Shown: positions 53,681 through 61,736 of the stretch, one piece after another
Numbering within the stretch: position 1 is the stretch's first letter
Layout: each line of letters starts with the position of its first letter
Origin: CAWHYG01 sp963833505
GTDB lineage: Bacteria; Eisenbacteria; RBG-16-71-46; CAIMUX01
Length of the DNA: 64,000 bases
Direction of reading: 5' to 3'
NCBI GenBank assembly: GCA_963833505.1
Contig: CAWHYG010000015.1
Location: 62,001-126,000, forward strand
Notes under the pieces: model-generated
The model's input: the letters and a program-made list of their open reading frames with translations, nothing else
Told to the model about the DNA's origin: nothing
The model's database searches: none
Made by a program: the position numbers and the translations under genes

Positions 53681-54124
53681 TCACTCCCGCGTTTCGGCCA
53701 GAGCCGGATCGAAGGCCCACTCCGACAGCCGGAGCGGACCCAGCGCGCGCACCTGCTCGGTGAACTCGGTCACGACCGCGGTGAAGCGGGTCCCCTCGGA
53801 AGCCGACACCCACTCCAGCCGCACGCGGCGCGGATCGATCCCCATCTGCTCGATCAGCTTCTTCGTGATGGGAAGCCGCCGCTGGCACTTGTAGTTGCCC
53901 TCGACGTAATGGCAGTCCCCCGGGTGGCAGCCGCAGACCAGCACCCCGTCCGCCCCGTGGGCCAGCGCCTCGAGGATGAAGTTCGGATCGACCCGGCCCG
54001 AGCACATCACGCGGATGGCCCGCATGTTGGCCGGGTACTTCATGCGCGCGGTCCCGGCCAGGTCGGCTCCCGTATAACTGCACCAGGTGCAAAGAAACCC
54101 GACCAGCTTCGGCTCCCAGCTCAT
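53681..54124 (-). CDS. mvhD: MvhD-type [2Fe-2S] electron-transfer subunit
   Basis: A 147-residue FrhD/MvhD-family protein. Conserved cysteines lie in GFLCTWCSYTGADLAG, VMCSGRVDPNFI and VCGCHPGDCHYVEGN. In known complexes MvhD couples the hydrogenase to HdrA. It overlaps the upstream fusion gene by four bases (ATGA). Confidence 0.93.
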   Translation of the reverse strand: MSWEPKLVGFLCTWCSYTGADLAGTARMKYPANMRAIRVMCSGRVDPNFILEALAHGADGVLVCGCHPGDCHYVEGNYKCQRRLPITKKLIEQMGIDPRRVRLEWVSASEGTRFTAVVTEFTEQVRALGPLRLSEWAFDPALAETRE

Positions 54125-55878
54125 GAGAGAACCCCCTCGATCTCCGCGTAGATCTGCTCGTCGGCGAAGTGCAGGGCGTGGATCGAGCCGCTCGGGCAGC
54201 CCGCCACGCAGGTCCCGCACGCCTTGCAGAGCGCGGAATTGACCCTGGATACCTTCTTTTCCTCGTCGTAGCTGATGGCGTTGTACGAGCAGAGGTCGTT
54301 GCAGAGACGGCAGCCGCTGCACGTCTCCTCGTTGACCACCGCATAGGCCGCGTCCATCTCGACCTCGCCCCGGATCATGAGGCTCATGGCGTGGGCGGCG
54401 GCGGCCGCGCCCTGCGCCACCGAGTCGGGAATGTCCTTGGGGCCCTGGCAGGTTCCGGCGATGAAGATCCCGTCGGTGGTGGTGGAGACCGGCCCCAGCT
54501 TGGGATGGCGTTCGATGAAGAAGCCGTCCGCGCCGACCGAGATGCCGAAGCGGCGGGCTGTTTCCTTGGCGTCCTTCTGCGCCTCGAGGGCGGTGCAGAG
54601 GATGACCATGTCGACCGGGATCTCCCGGAACCGGCCGGCCAGGGTGTCCTCGCACCGGACCAGGAGGTGGCCCTCCTCGCGCCCGGCCGTGGCCGAAGGG
54701 ACGATCTCCGCTCCCTTGCCCCGGATGACGTTGACGCCCTCGCTCAGGATGCGCTGGAAGAACTCCTCGTACCCCTTCCCGAACGACCGGAGGTCGATGT
54801 AGAGCTGGTAGACCTCGGCCGTGGTCTTCTCCTTCACCAAATGGGCGAACTTGAGCGCATACATGCAGCAGACCCGGCTGCAGTAGGGATGGCAGTTTTC
54901 GTCGCGGCTGCCGATGCAATGCAGGATGGCGATGGCGCGCGGCTCCTCGCCGTTCTCGAGGACGATCTTTCCGTTGGTCGAGCCGGCGGCGTTGTTCATC
55001 CTCTCGAATTCCATCGAGGTGATCACGTTGGGCAGCTTGCCGTAGCCGTACTGCTTGAGCGGCTCGGGATCGAGGTCATGGAAGCCCGTGGCCAGGACGA
55101 CCACGCCCGCTTCGATCTCGGTGATCTTCTCCGTGTCCTCGTGGTTGATGCATTCCTTGGGGCACACCTGGGCGCAGACCTTGCATCCGCCGGTGCGGAA
55201 GTGCACGCAGTACTCCGGATCGATCCGGGGCACGTTGGGCACCGCCTGGCGGAAGGGGACGGCGATGGCGGCGTTCGGGCCGAGCAGGATCTCGGAATGG
55301 ACCACCTCGCGGCCAAAGGCCTCCTCCATCTTGATGTGCCCGGTCGGGCAAAGAGCGGCGCAGGCGCCGCAGAGGATGCAGGCGTCGGAATCCACGTTGA
55401 ACGGGGTGGTCACGAAGCGGTCGGTGCCGCGGGAGGCGAACCCGATGGCCTGCGCCCCCACGATCTCGTCGCAGACCCGGACGCAGAGCCCGCAGAGGAT
55501 GCAGGTGTCGGTCCCGGTGTCCCAGCGCGGCCGCTCGATCCCGAGCTTCCGCGCGAGATCGGTCAGGATCGGCATGGGGGCGCATCGGCTCATGAGCATC
55601 TCGAGATTGAGCCGGCGCGCGGCCAGGATCCTCGGAGTGTGGGTGAGGACCTCCAGCCCCTCCTCGGCCGGGAAGTTGCACGATGTCACCACGCGGTTGC
55701 GCCGCCGCTTGTCCCAGACCTCGACCACGCAGATCCGGCAGGCGGCGTAGGGCTTGACGTACCTGAAATAGCAGAGGGTGGGGACGTCGATTCCGAGCGC
55801 CTGCGCGGCCTCCAGCACGAAGCTGCCTTCTTCGACCGCGATGGAACGCCCGTCGATCTTGATGTTGACCTGGCCCAT
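54121..55878 (-). CDS. hdrA: Fusion of NuoG-type Fe-S domain with C-terminal half of HdrA
   Basis: A 585-residue protein. Residues 1-80 are a plant-type [2Fe-2S] domain (PTLCYFRYVKPYAACRICVVEV, then TSCNFP) as in NuoG/HoxU. Two [4Fe-4S] motifs follow (CILCGLCVRVC, CILCGACAALCP). From about residue 230 it matches the second half of HdrA: CKVCAQVCPKECINHE, ILHCIGSRDENCHPYCSRVCCMYALKFAHLVKE, IFIAGTCQGPKDIPDSVAQGAAAA (flavin-domain end), and two C-terminal ferredoxin motifs (CSGCRLCNDLC, CKACGTCVAGCP). The N-terminal half of HdrA is the separate gene at 58.5-59.6 kb. This suggests the flavin subunit is split and wired directly to the NADH module. Confidence 0.85.
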   Translation of the reverse strand: MGQVNIKIDGRSIAVEEGSFVLEAAQALGIDVPTLCYFRYVKPYAACRICVVEVWDKRRRNRVVTSCNFPAEEGLEVLTHTPRILAARRLNLEMLMSRCAPMPILTDLARKLGIERPRWDTGTDTCILCGLCVRVCDEIVGAQAIGFASRGTDRFVTTPFNVDSDACILCGACAALCPTGHIKMEEAFGREVVHSEILLGPNAAIAVPFRQAVPNVPRIDPEYCVHFRTGGCKVCAQVCPKECINHEDTEKITEIEAGVVVLATGFHDLDPEPLKQYGYGKLPNVITSMEFERMNNAAGSTNGKIVLENGEEPRAIAILHCIGSRDENCHPYCSRVCCMYALKFAHLVKEKTTAEVYQLYIDLRSFGKGYEEFFQRILSEGVNVIRGKGAEIVPSATAGREEGHLLVRCEDTLAGRFREIPVDMVILCTALEAQKDAKETARRFGISVGADGFFIERHPKLGPVSTTTDGIFIAGTCQGPKDIPDSVAQGAAAAAHAMSLMIRGEVEMDAAYAVVNEETCSGCRLCNDLCSYNAISYDEEKKVSRVNSALCKACGTCVAGCPSGSIHALHFADEQIYAEIEGVLS

Positions 55879-55893
55879 GATTCCTCCTGCGCT

Positions 55894-57909
55894 CTAGGAA
55901 ACCCCGGCCTTCGCCGCCGCCTTCCGCTCCGCCAGCGGTCTCCACTTCTCCCGCGCCACCGCCTGGATGCCGTCGGCCTCGTCCCTCCGCACCCGCACGA
56001 TGGCGTCGAACTTGCACACCTGGTAGCAGGCGTCGCACTGGATGCATCTGGCCTGGTCGATGACCTGCAGGTTCTTCGGCCCGCCGCTGATGGCGCTGCT
56101 CGGGCAGGCCTTGGCGCAGAGCGCGTCTCCCACGCACTTCTCGTTGATGGCGTACCCGACCATGCCTTTGCACACGCCGGCCGGGCAGCGCTTCTCCAGG
56201 ATGTGGGCGTCGTACTCGTCCCGGAAGTACCGGATGGTGGAAAGCACCGGATTCGGGGCGCTGCCGCCGAGCTGGCAGAGACTGGTGTCGATCAGGGTAT
56301 GGCTGATCTCCTGGAGGAGGTCGACGTCCCCTTTGTCACCCTTCCCCTGGCAGATGCGCTCCAGGATCTCGTGCAGCATCCGGAGCCCTTCCCGGCAGGG
56401 CAGGCACTTGCCGCAGGATTCCTCGATGAGGAAGTGGATGAAGTACTTGGCCACATCCACCATGCAGGAATCCTCGTCCATCACGATCATGCCGCCGGAT
56501 CCCATCATCGAGCCCGCCTTGGTCAGCTCGTCGAAGTCCACCGGCAGATCGAGCAGGCCCGGCACCCGCTCGTCGATCTGGATGCCGCCGCTCCGGACGA
56601 TGGAGGCGTGCACTTTCACATCGCCGGTCTCGACGATGAGGGTGCCGCCCGAGGGTCCGCCCGTCTGGACGGCCTTGAACTTCTTCTTCCCCGGAACCCC
56701 GCCGCCGATGTCATGAAGGATCTCGCGAAGCGTGATCCCCATGGGCACCTCGACCAGGCCGGTGTTGTTGATCTTGCCGGTCAGGGCGAAAAGCTTGGTC
56801 CCCTTGGAATTCTCGGTGCCGATGCTCGCGAACCAGGTCGCGCCGTGCTCGACGATGATGGGCACGTTGGCCCAGGTCTCGACGTTGTTCAAATTGGACG
56901 GCTTGTCCCAGAGCCCGAACTCCACCGTGTGCACGTACTTGGCCCGGGGCTCTCCGATCTTGCCCTCGAGCGAGGCCATGAGCGCGGTCGATTCGCCGCA
57001 AACGAACGCGCCGCCGCCCCGGCTCACCTCGATGTCGAAGTCGAAACCGCTGCCCAGGATGTTCCGGCCGAGGAAGCCCTTTTCCCGGGCCTGGTGGAGC
57101 GCGATCATGAGGTTCTGCACCGCCAGGCGGTACTCATGGCGGACGTAGACGTAGCCCTGATGCGAGCCGATGGCGTAGGCCCCGATGATCATGCCCTCGA
57201 TCACCGAATGCGGATTCCCCTCCAGGACGGCCCGGTCCATGAAGGCCCCGGGGTCTCCCTCGTCGGCGTTGCAGATGACGTACTTCGGCTCGCCCGCGGC
57301 CTTCTTGCAGGTCTCCCACTTGCGGCCGGCGGGGAAGCCGCCGCCGCCGCGCCCGCGCAGGCCGGACAGCTTCATCTCGTCGATGATCTCGTCGGGCTTC
57401 ATCCGGGTCAGGGCCTTGGCCGCGGCCGCATAGCCGCCGAACTGGATGTAGTCGTCGATGCAGGTCGGATCCATCTCCCGGTTCCGGCCCAGGATGAGAC
57501 GCATCTGCTTCTTGTAGAAGGGGACGTCGTCCTCCATCTCGATCTTCTTCTTGGTCAGGGGATCGCGATAGAGCAGCTTGTCCACGATGCGGCGATGCTT
57601 GATCGTCTCCTCGATGATGAGGTCGACGTCGGCCGGCGCGATCTGCTGGTAGAAGATGCCCTGGGGATGAAGGCCGGCCAGCGGGCCGCGCTCGCAGAAG
57701 CCCCGGCAGCCGGTGAGCTTGAGGCGCACGACCGAGCCGAGATTCTGCTCCTCGATCTTGTGACGGAAGGCGGCGGCCACCTCTTCGCACCCGCAGGCCC
57801 GGCAGCCGGTGCCCGCGCAGAGGGCGACGATGGTGACGTTGGCGTCAACCTGGGCCTGGAGGTGCTTCTGCCAGGCGGCCAGCTCTTCTGGACTTCCGAT
57901 CCGGCTCAT
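55894..57909 (-). CDS. nuoF: NuoF/HoxF-like NAD(P)H-FMN subunit with extra Fe-S domains
   Basis: A 671-residue subunit. The N-terminal thioredoxin-like [2Fe-2S] domain has CAGTGCRACG and TGCRGFCERGP. The NuoF core binds FMN and NAD(P)H (GLRGRGGGGFPAGRKWE, CNADEGDPGAFMDR, GAFVCGESTALMASLEG) and a [4Fe-4S] cluster (ESCGKCLPCREG). Two C-terminal ferredoxin motifs follow (CVGDALCAKACP, CIQCDACYQVCKF). This is the architecture of HndC/HydB of bifurcating hydrogenases. It overlaps the NuoE-like gene by four bases and lies 15 bases from the HdrA fusion. Confidence 0.94.
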   Translation of the reverse strand: MSRIGSPEELAAWQKHLQAQVDANVTIVALCAGTGCRACGCEEVAAAFRHKIEEQNLGSVVRLKLTGCRGFCERGPLAGLHPQGIFYQQIAPADVDLIIEETIKHRRIVDKLLYRDPLTKKKIEMEDDVPFYKKQMRLILGRNREMDPTCIDDYIQFGGYAAAAKALTRMKPDEIIDEMKLSGLRGRGGGGFPAGRKWETCKKAAGEPKYVICNADEGDPGAFMDRAVLEGNPHSVIEGMIIGAYAIGSHQGYVYVRHEYRLAVQNLMIALHQAREKGFLGRNILGSGFDFDIEVSRGGGAFVCGESTALMASLEGKIGEPRAKYVHTVEFGLWDKPSNLNNVETWANVPIIVEHGATWFASIGTENSKGTKLFALTGKINNTGLVEVPMGITLREILHDIGGGVPGKKKFKAVQTGGPSGGTLIVETGDVKVHASIVRSGGIQIDERVPGLLDLPVDFDELTKAGSMMGSGGMIVMDEDSCMVDVAKYFIHFLIEESCGKCLPCREGLRMLHEILERICQGKGDKGDVDLLQEISHTLIDTSLCQLGGSAPNPVLSTIRYFRDEYDAHILEKRCPAGVCKGMVGYAINEKCVGDALCAKACPSSAISGGPKNLQVIDQARCIQCDACYQVCKFDAIVRVRRDEADGIQAVAREKWRPLAERKAAAKAGVS

Positions 57910-58502
57910 GCCTTCACCTCCGTCTGGCCGCGGATCGACGCGATCATCTTCTCCACGTCGGTCACGGTGAGGTGCCCGTAGTATTTCTCGTCCGCCACGA
58001 CGACCGGGCCCAGGGCGCAGGCGCCGACGCAGTTCACTGTTTCCAGGGTGAACTCGCGGTCGGCGGTGGTGTGACCCCGCTCCACCTTCAGGTCCCGCTC
58101 CAGCTTCTCCAGGATGCTCCGGGAGTTGCGCACGTGGCAGGCCGTCCCGGTGCAGACGCAGACGTGATGCCGGCCGCGCGGCTCGAGGCTGAAGGCCTTG
58201 TAGAAGGTGGCCACACCGTAGATCTGGGAAAGGGCCAGATCCATGCGCTCGGTGATCCGCTCCATCGCCTCCCGGGGGAGGTGCAGGAACTCCTGCTGGA
58301 TCTCCTGCAGGATCATGATGAGCGCGGTGGGCTTGGCCTGGTAGGAGGCGATGATGTCGTCCACCCGGTCCCGGATGGCCTGCTCCCGGTCCCGATCGGC
58401 CTGGCTCTTCGCTCCTTCCCCGGTGTCGGCCGGGACCGGGCCTGCCGGCCTGCCTCCGTTGCCGCCGCCCGTCCGGGGCGGAGCGGCCGTGAATTCGCTC
58501 AT
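57906..58502 (-). CDS. nuoE: NuoE/HndA-like [2Fe-2S] subunit
   Basis: A 198-residue subunit. The helical N-terminal domain (QEIQQEFLHLPREAMERITERM, ISQIYGVATFYKAF-type) leads to the thioredoxin-like [2Fe-2S] fold with CVCTGTACHVRNS and the later VNCVGACALGPVV, giving four cysteines. It passes electrons within the NADH module. The N-terminal 40 residues are Gly/Pro-rich. It overlaps both neighbours by four bases. Confidence 0.94.
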   Translation of the reverse strand: MSEFTAAPPRTGGGNGGRPAGPVPADTGEGAKSQADRDREQAIRDRVDDIIASYQAKPTALIMILQEIQQEFLHLPREAMERITERMDLALSQIYGVATFYKAFSLEPRGRHHVCVCTGTACHVRNSRSILEKLERDLKVERGHTTADREFTLETVNCVGACALGPVVVADEKYYGHLTVTDVEKMIASIRGQTEVKA

Positions 58503-59554
58503 ATCTGCCTCCCGTCCTCGCTCAGGCCGACCCGGTCCACCCGATGCGCGTGCCGGTCCGCCACCGCCAGGACGCGGGGAGAGCCCTCCTTGTACACGCG
58601 GCCGGCGATCATCATGCGCCGCCGGACCGGCATGGGCCGGGAGGGACAGGCCTCGTAGCAGGTTCCACAGCTATTGCACCTGGTGACGTCGACGTAGCGC
58701 GGCTTGACCCGGATCTTGACGTTGAAACTGCCGATGTACCCGTTGACCTCCGCCACCTCGGCCCCGGTCATGAGCTTGATATTGGGATGCTGCCCGACCG
58801 AGACCATCTTCGGAGTCAGGATGCAGGCGGCGCAGTCGAGCGTCGGGAAGGTCTTGTCGAAACTCGCCATATGCCCCCCGATCGAGGGCTCCTTCTCGAC
58901 CAGCACGACCTCGAAATCGGCGTCCGCCATCTGGAGGGCGGCCTCGATTCCGGCGATGCCGCCTCCTACGACCAGCGCGCGCCGCTTGATCGGCACCCGC
59001 CGCATCTGCAAGGGCTCGTGCAGGGCCACGCGGCGGATCACGGCTGTCACCAGCGAACGGGCCTTCATCGTCGCGGCCCCGGGATCGCTCGTGACCCACG
59101 AGACCTGCTCCCGGATGTTGGCCATGGCGAAGAGATAGCGGTTCAGGCCCGCCTTCTCGACCGCCTTGCGGAAGGTCGGCTCGTGCATGAGCGGACTGCA
59201 AGCCGCCACGACCACCCGGTTCAGCCCCAGCTCGCGGATGTCCCGCTGGATCAGCTCCTGTCCCGGGTCGCTGCACATGAACCGGTAGTTCCGGGCGACC
59301 GCCACGTTGGGCTCTCCGCTGGCCGACGACGAAACCGTTTCGACATCCACCGTTTTGGCGATGTTGCTTCCGCAGTGGCAGACGTAGACGCCGATGCGGA
59401 CGGCGCCGTCGCCCGAGCCGCCGTTGCCGCCCTGACCGTTGCCGCGCCTCCCGCCGTTCCCTCCCGGATCGGACGCGCCGTCGCCCCGGGACTCGGATCC
59501 GCCGTTCCCGGGAACGCCGCCGGCCGCCCCATCGCCCGTCGCGTCGCTCTTCAT
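58499..59554 (-). CDS. hdrA: HdrA N-terminal half (flavin and first Fe-S cluster)
   Basis: A 351-residue protein. A Gly/Asn-rich linker (residues 5-50) precedes the HdrA start RIGVYVCHCGSNIAKTVDVE. Then come YRFMCSDPGQELIQRDI, VVAACSPLMHEPTFRKA, the FAD-binding RALVVGGGIAGIEAALQMADADF, LDCAACILTPKMV and one ferredoxin motif (CNSCGTCYEACPS). It ends there, about half a normal HdrA; the remaining domains are in the fusion gene at 54-56 kb. The start follows GAGGTGG. The split is genuine: both genes are intact and fitted into the operon by 4-base overlaps. Confidence 0.9.
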   Translation of the reverse strand: MKSDATGDGAAGGVPGNGGSESRGDGASDPGGNGGRRGNGQGGNGGSGDGAVRIGVYVCHCGSNIAKTVDVETVSSSASGEPNVAVARNYRFMCSDPGQELIQRDIRELGLNRVVVAACSPLMHEPTFRKAVEKAGLNRYLFAMANIREQVSWVTSDPGAATMKARSLVTAVIRRVALHEPLQMRRVPIKRRALVVGGGIAGIEAALQMADADFEVVLVEKEPSIGGHMASFDKTFPTLDCAACILTPKMVSVGQHPNIKLMTGAEVAEVNGYIGSFNVKIRVKPRYVDVTRCNSCGTCYEACPSRPMPVRRRMMIAGRVYKEGSPRVLAVADRHAHRVDRVGLSEDGRQI

Positions 59555-60465
59555 GCCGCCACCTCTTTGTTCGATTGCCGCCGGGCGGGCCCGGAGCCGT
59601 TGAGGCGCCGAGACAAGCCCGTCGCGTCCACCACCAACTGGTTGAGGAGCAGCTCTTCGGGGGAATAGCCCAGGGCCAGACCGAGGAGCTGGCTGAAGTA
59701 GACGATCGGGATCTTGTACGACTCGTGATAAACCTGGCTGATGCGGTCCTGATAGGCCTCGAGGTTCATCTGGCACATCGGGCAGGTCGTGAGAATGACT
59801 TCGGCCCCATTCTGCACCGCGGTCGCGAGGAGATCGCGGTTCAGCTTGAGCGCGACGTCCTCGTAGGTGGTCATGAGCATGCCCCCGCAGCAGCGGACCT
59901 TGCACGGATAGGGCACGACTTCGGCCCCGAGAGCGGCGAAAAGCTGGTCGAGCTGCTGCGGATCCTCCCGGTCGTCGAAACGCCCGTGCGGGCGCACGAT
60001 CTGGCAGCCGTAATAGGGAGCCACCTTGATCCCGCCCAGCATGTGGACTGCCTTCTCCTGGATCCGCTCGATGCCGTAGTAGCTGACCAGGATGGCCAGA
60101 GGATGCAGCACCTCGAGCCTGGCCTGGTAGGAGAGCCCGGCCGCGGCCAAGACGTCGTTGATCCGGTTGCTGTGCGCCTCATCCCAGCGCATGTGCCGGT
60201 TCACCTTCGACAGGATCGTGAAACAGGAGCTGCACGGGGCGCAGACGTCGAGGCCCATCTTTTCCGCATACGCCAGATTGCGCGCGCTGAGAGAATAGGC
60301 CTCGAGCTTGTTCATCGCGATGTACGAGGTGGCCCCGCAGCAGTTCCAGTCCTCGATCTCCTTGAGCCCGATCCCCAGCTTCTGGAAGACCAGACGGAGG
60401 GAGACGTCGTACGGCTTGCCGGTGGATTCGAGGCTGCAACCCGGGTAGTAGGCGTATTCCATCAA
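59551..60465 (-). CDS. hdrB: Heterodisulfide reductase subunit B
   Basis: A 304-residue subunit with two CCG domains (WNCCGATSYIAMNKLEAY, VRCCGGMLMTTYED). These cysteine-rich motifs bind the noncubane [4Fe-4S] clusters at which disulfides are reduced. It starts MEYAYYPGCSLESTGKPYD, typical of HdrB. The substrate in bacteria without coenzyme M/B is unknown. It overlaps the HdrA N-terminal gene by four bases. Confidence 0.94.
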   Translation of the reverse strand: MMEYAYYPGCSLESTGKPYDVSLRLVFQKLGIGLKEIEDWNCCGATSYIAMNKLEAYSLSARNLAYAEKMGLDVCAPCSSCFTILSKVNRHMRWDEAHSNRINDVLAAAGLSYQARLEVLHPLAILVSYYGIERIQEKAVHMLGGIKVAPYYGCQIVRPHGRFDDREDPQQLDQLFAALGAEVVPYPCKVRCCGGMLMTTYEDVALKLNRDLLATAVQNGAEVILTTCPMCQMNLEAYQDRISQVYHESYKIPIVYFSQLLGLALGYSPEELLLNQLVVDATGLSRRLNGSGPARRQSNKEVAA

Positions 60466-60496
60466 AGACCTCCCGTCTTGGGCGGCGGTTCGGGCC

Positions 60497-61093
60497 TTAC
60501 AGGCCTCCCACCGCTCGGGCCTTCCGGACGATGGCGCGAACCTCGTCGATGCGGCGGATCCGGGTCGGCGCGAGGCCGAGCCGGCGCCGCTTCATCATCC
60601 GAACGGCGAACTTCATGAGCTCGGGCGAGAACAGGGCCTTGGGGTTGGTCTTGAGGTAATACTCGATGCCAAGCCAGAGCTCCCAGTTCCTTCCGTAGCG
60701 ATTGACGTTGGACACGAAGGCTTCCGAAAGGGCATGGACCGGGAATCTCTTGGGGAAGATCCCCTTCTTGGTCGCCAGCCGCTTCAACGCGTACAAGTTG
60801 TCCGTGACCCTGATCCCCTGGGGACAGCGCACGGTGCAGGCATAGCAGGACGCGCACATCCGAATGGCCCGGCTTTGCAGGATGTCCTCCAGGAAACCGG
60901 CTCGGAAGAGGGCCACCAGCTCTCGCGGCGTCCGGTCCATGGCATGGGCGACCGGGCAGGAGCCGGTGCAGCTTCCGCACTGGATGCAGTTGCGGATCTT
61001 GTAACCATCGGGGAAGGTCGCCACCTGCTGCCAGAAGGCGGCCCTCAGGTCGGCCTCCTTCTTCTTCAGGGCGACAAGGGGAGTGGTCGGCAT
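60497..61093 (-). CDS. hdrC: Heterodisulfide reductase subunit C
   Basis: A 198-residue iron-sulfur protein with two ferredoxin motifs (CIQCGSCTGSCPVAH, CASCYACTVRCPQGI) relaying electrons from HdrA to HdrB. The first gene of the operon; its start follows AGGAGGG. The C-terminal 90 residues are basic and helical. The untranslated leader of about 85 bases runs back to a sigma-54 promoter. Confidence 0.93.
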   Translation of the reverse strand: MPTTPLVALKKKEADLRAAFWQQVATFPDGYKIRNCIQCGSCTGSCPVAHAMDRTPRELVALFRAGFLEDILQSRAIRMCASCYACTVRCPQGIRVTDNLYALKRLATKKGIFPKRFPVHALSEAFVSNVNRYGRNWELWLGIEYYLKTNPKALFSPELMKFAVRMMKRRRLGLAPTRIRRIDEVRAIVRKARAVGGL

Positions 61094-61185
61094 CGCACCC
61101 TCCTGGTTCCGACCGTTGGACGAACCGGAGTGAGCGCAGAATGACAGCCCCCCGACCGACCAACGCTCTACGTGAAGAAAATCAC

Positions 61186-61202
61186 AAGCAGATATCGAGC
61201 CA
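61186..61202 (-). promoter_or_regulatory. Sigma-54 promoter of the hdr-mvh operon
   Basis: On the minus strand, TGGCTCGATATCTGCTT, with GG and GC ten bases apart, matches TGGCNCG-N4-YTGC (consensus TGGCACG-N4-TTGC). Transcription would start near 61175, about 80 bases ahead of hdrC. A sigma-54 activator is encoded just upstream. Confidence 0.65.
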
Positions 61203-61280
61203 CATTTGGTCCGACCTATTTCGTTGTTGATCAATACGTTGAGTCTGGGATTCCGTGGGGCGGATTGGTGACATCCGTCT

Positions 61281-61303
61281 CAATGGGGCAGGACGCCCCA
61301 TTG
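61281..61303. promoter_or_regulatory. Strong inverted repeat upstream of the hdr promoter
   Basis: CAATGGGGC, AGGAC, GCCCCATTG: a perfect 9-bp inverted repeat with no U-tract, about 80 bases upstream of the sigma-54 promoter. It suits an enhancer-binding site. Confidence 0.4.
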
Positions 61304-61346
61304 TGTGGCGTTCGGCCACGAAGACGCGGGGGTGAGCTCAGAGGCC

Positions 61347-61455
61347 GACCGCCGGCAACCCGGTGTGTACGGTTCTCGGAATGGACCGCCGGGAATCCGT
61401 GTGTGCGGCTCTCGGAACGGACCGTCGGGAACCCGTGCGTGCTGTAGTCCGTGAG
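61347..61455. repeat. Three tandem repeats of 36-37 bp
   Basis: Units begin GACCG(C/T)CGG at 61347, 61384 and 61420, each with a following AACCCG/AATCCG block and then GTGTGTGC-like sequence. They lie between the oxidoreductase remnant and the hdr promoter. No gene here. Confidence 0.6.
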
Positions 61456-61466
61456 TCGGGTCTGCC

Positions 61467-61736
61467 TCAGTCCACCACGAGCACGATCTTCCCCCGGACG
61501 TGCCCCGTCTCGCTGCGCTGGTGCGCCCTGGCCGCGTCCCGAAGCGGCATCACTTCCGAGACGATCGGCCGGACCCGCTGCTCTTCGATGAGCTTCCCGA
61601 TGGCGTCAAGCTGGTCGACCTTGGTCTGCGCCAGAAACGCGGCGGTGCGGACCCCCTGGCTCCTGGCTTCGTCCTCGACCGAAATGCCGACCGCGCTGAG
61701 TTCCGAACCGTCTGTCTCATGGACCAGTCGAGACCG
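61467..61736 (-). pseudogene. C-terminal remnant of an MDR-type quinone/NADP oxidoreductase
   Basis: About 90 codons ending at TGA 61467 read GISVEDEARSQGVRTAAFLA, QLDAIGKLIEEQRVRPIVSEV and HQRSETGHVRGKIVLVVD, the C-terminal end of zinc-type alcohol dehydrogenase-like (quinone oxidoreductase) proteins. The N-terminal three quarters are absent; the sequence starts immediately after the stop of the sigma-54 regulator, so it was probably cut by a deletion. Confidence 0.75.

Noticed and set aside
54169..57981. 1270-codon open frame on the plus strand across the hydrogenase operon
   Set aside because: It is antisense to three well-recognised genes (HdrA fusion, NuoF, NuoE region), rich in His/Asp/Val/Gly as expected for the complement of high-GC coding sequence, and shows no domain.
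58499..59554. Selenocysteine in HdrA or MvhD
   Set aside because: Hdr/Mvh subunits use selenocysteine in some organisms, but here the frames contain normal Cys codons at the ligand positions and no in-frame UGA.
61347..61455. Short CRISPR-like array
   Set aside because: Only three diverged units with no unique spacers and no cas genes nearby. It is a simple tandem repeat.
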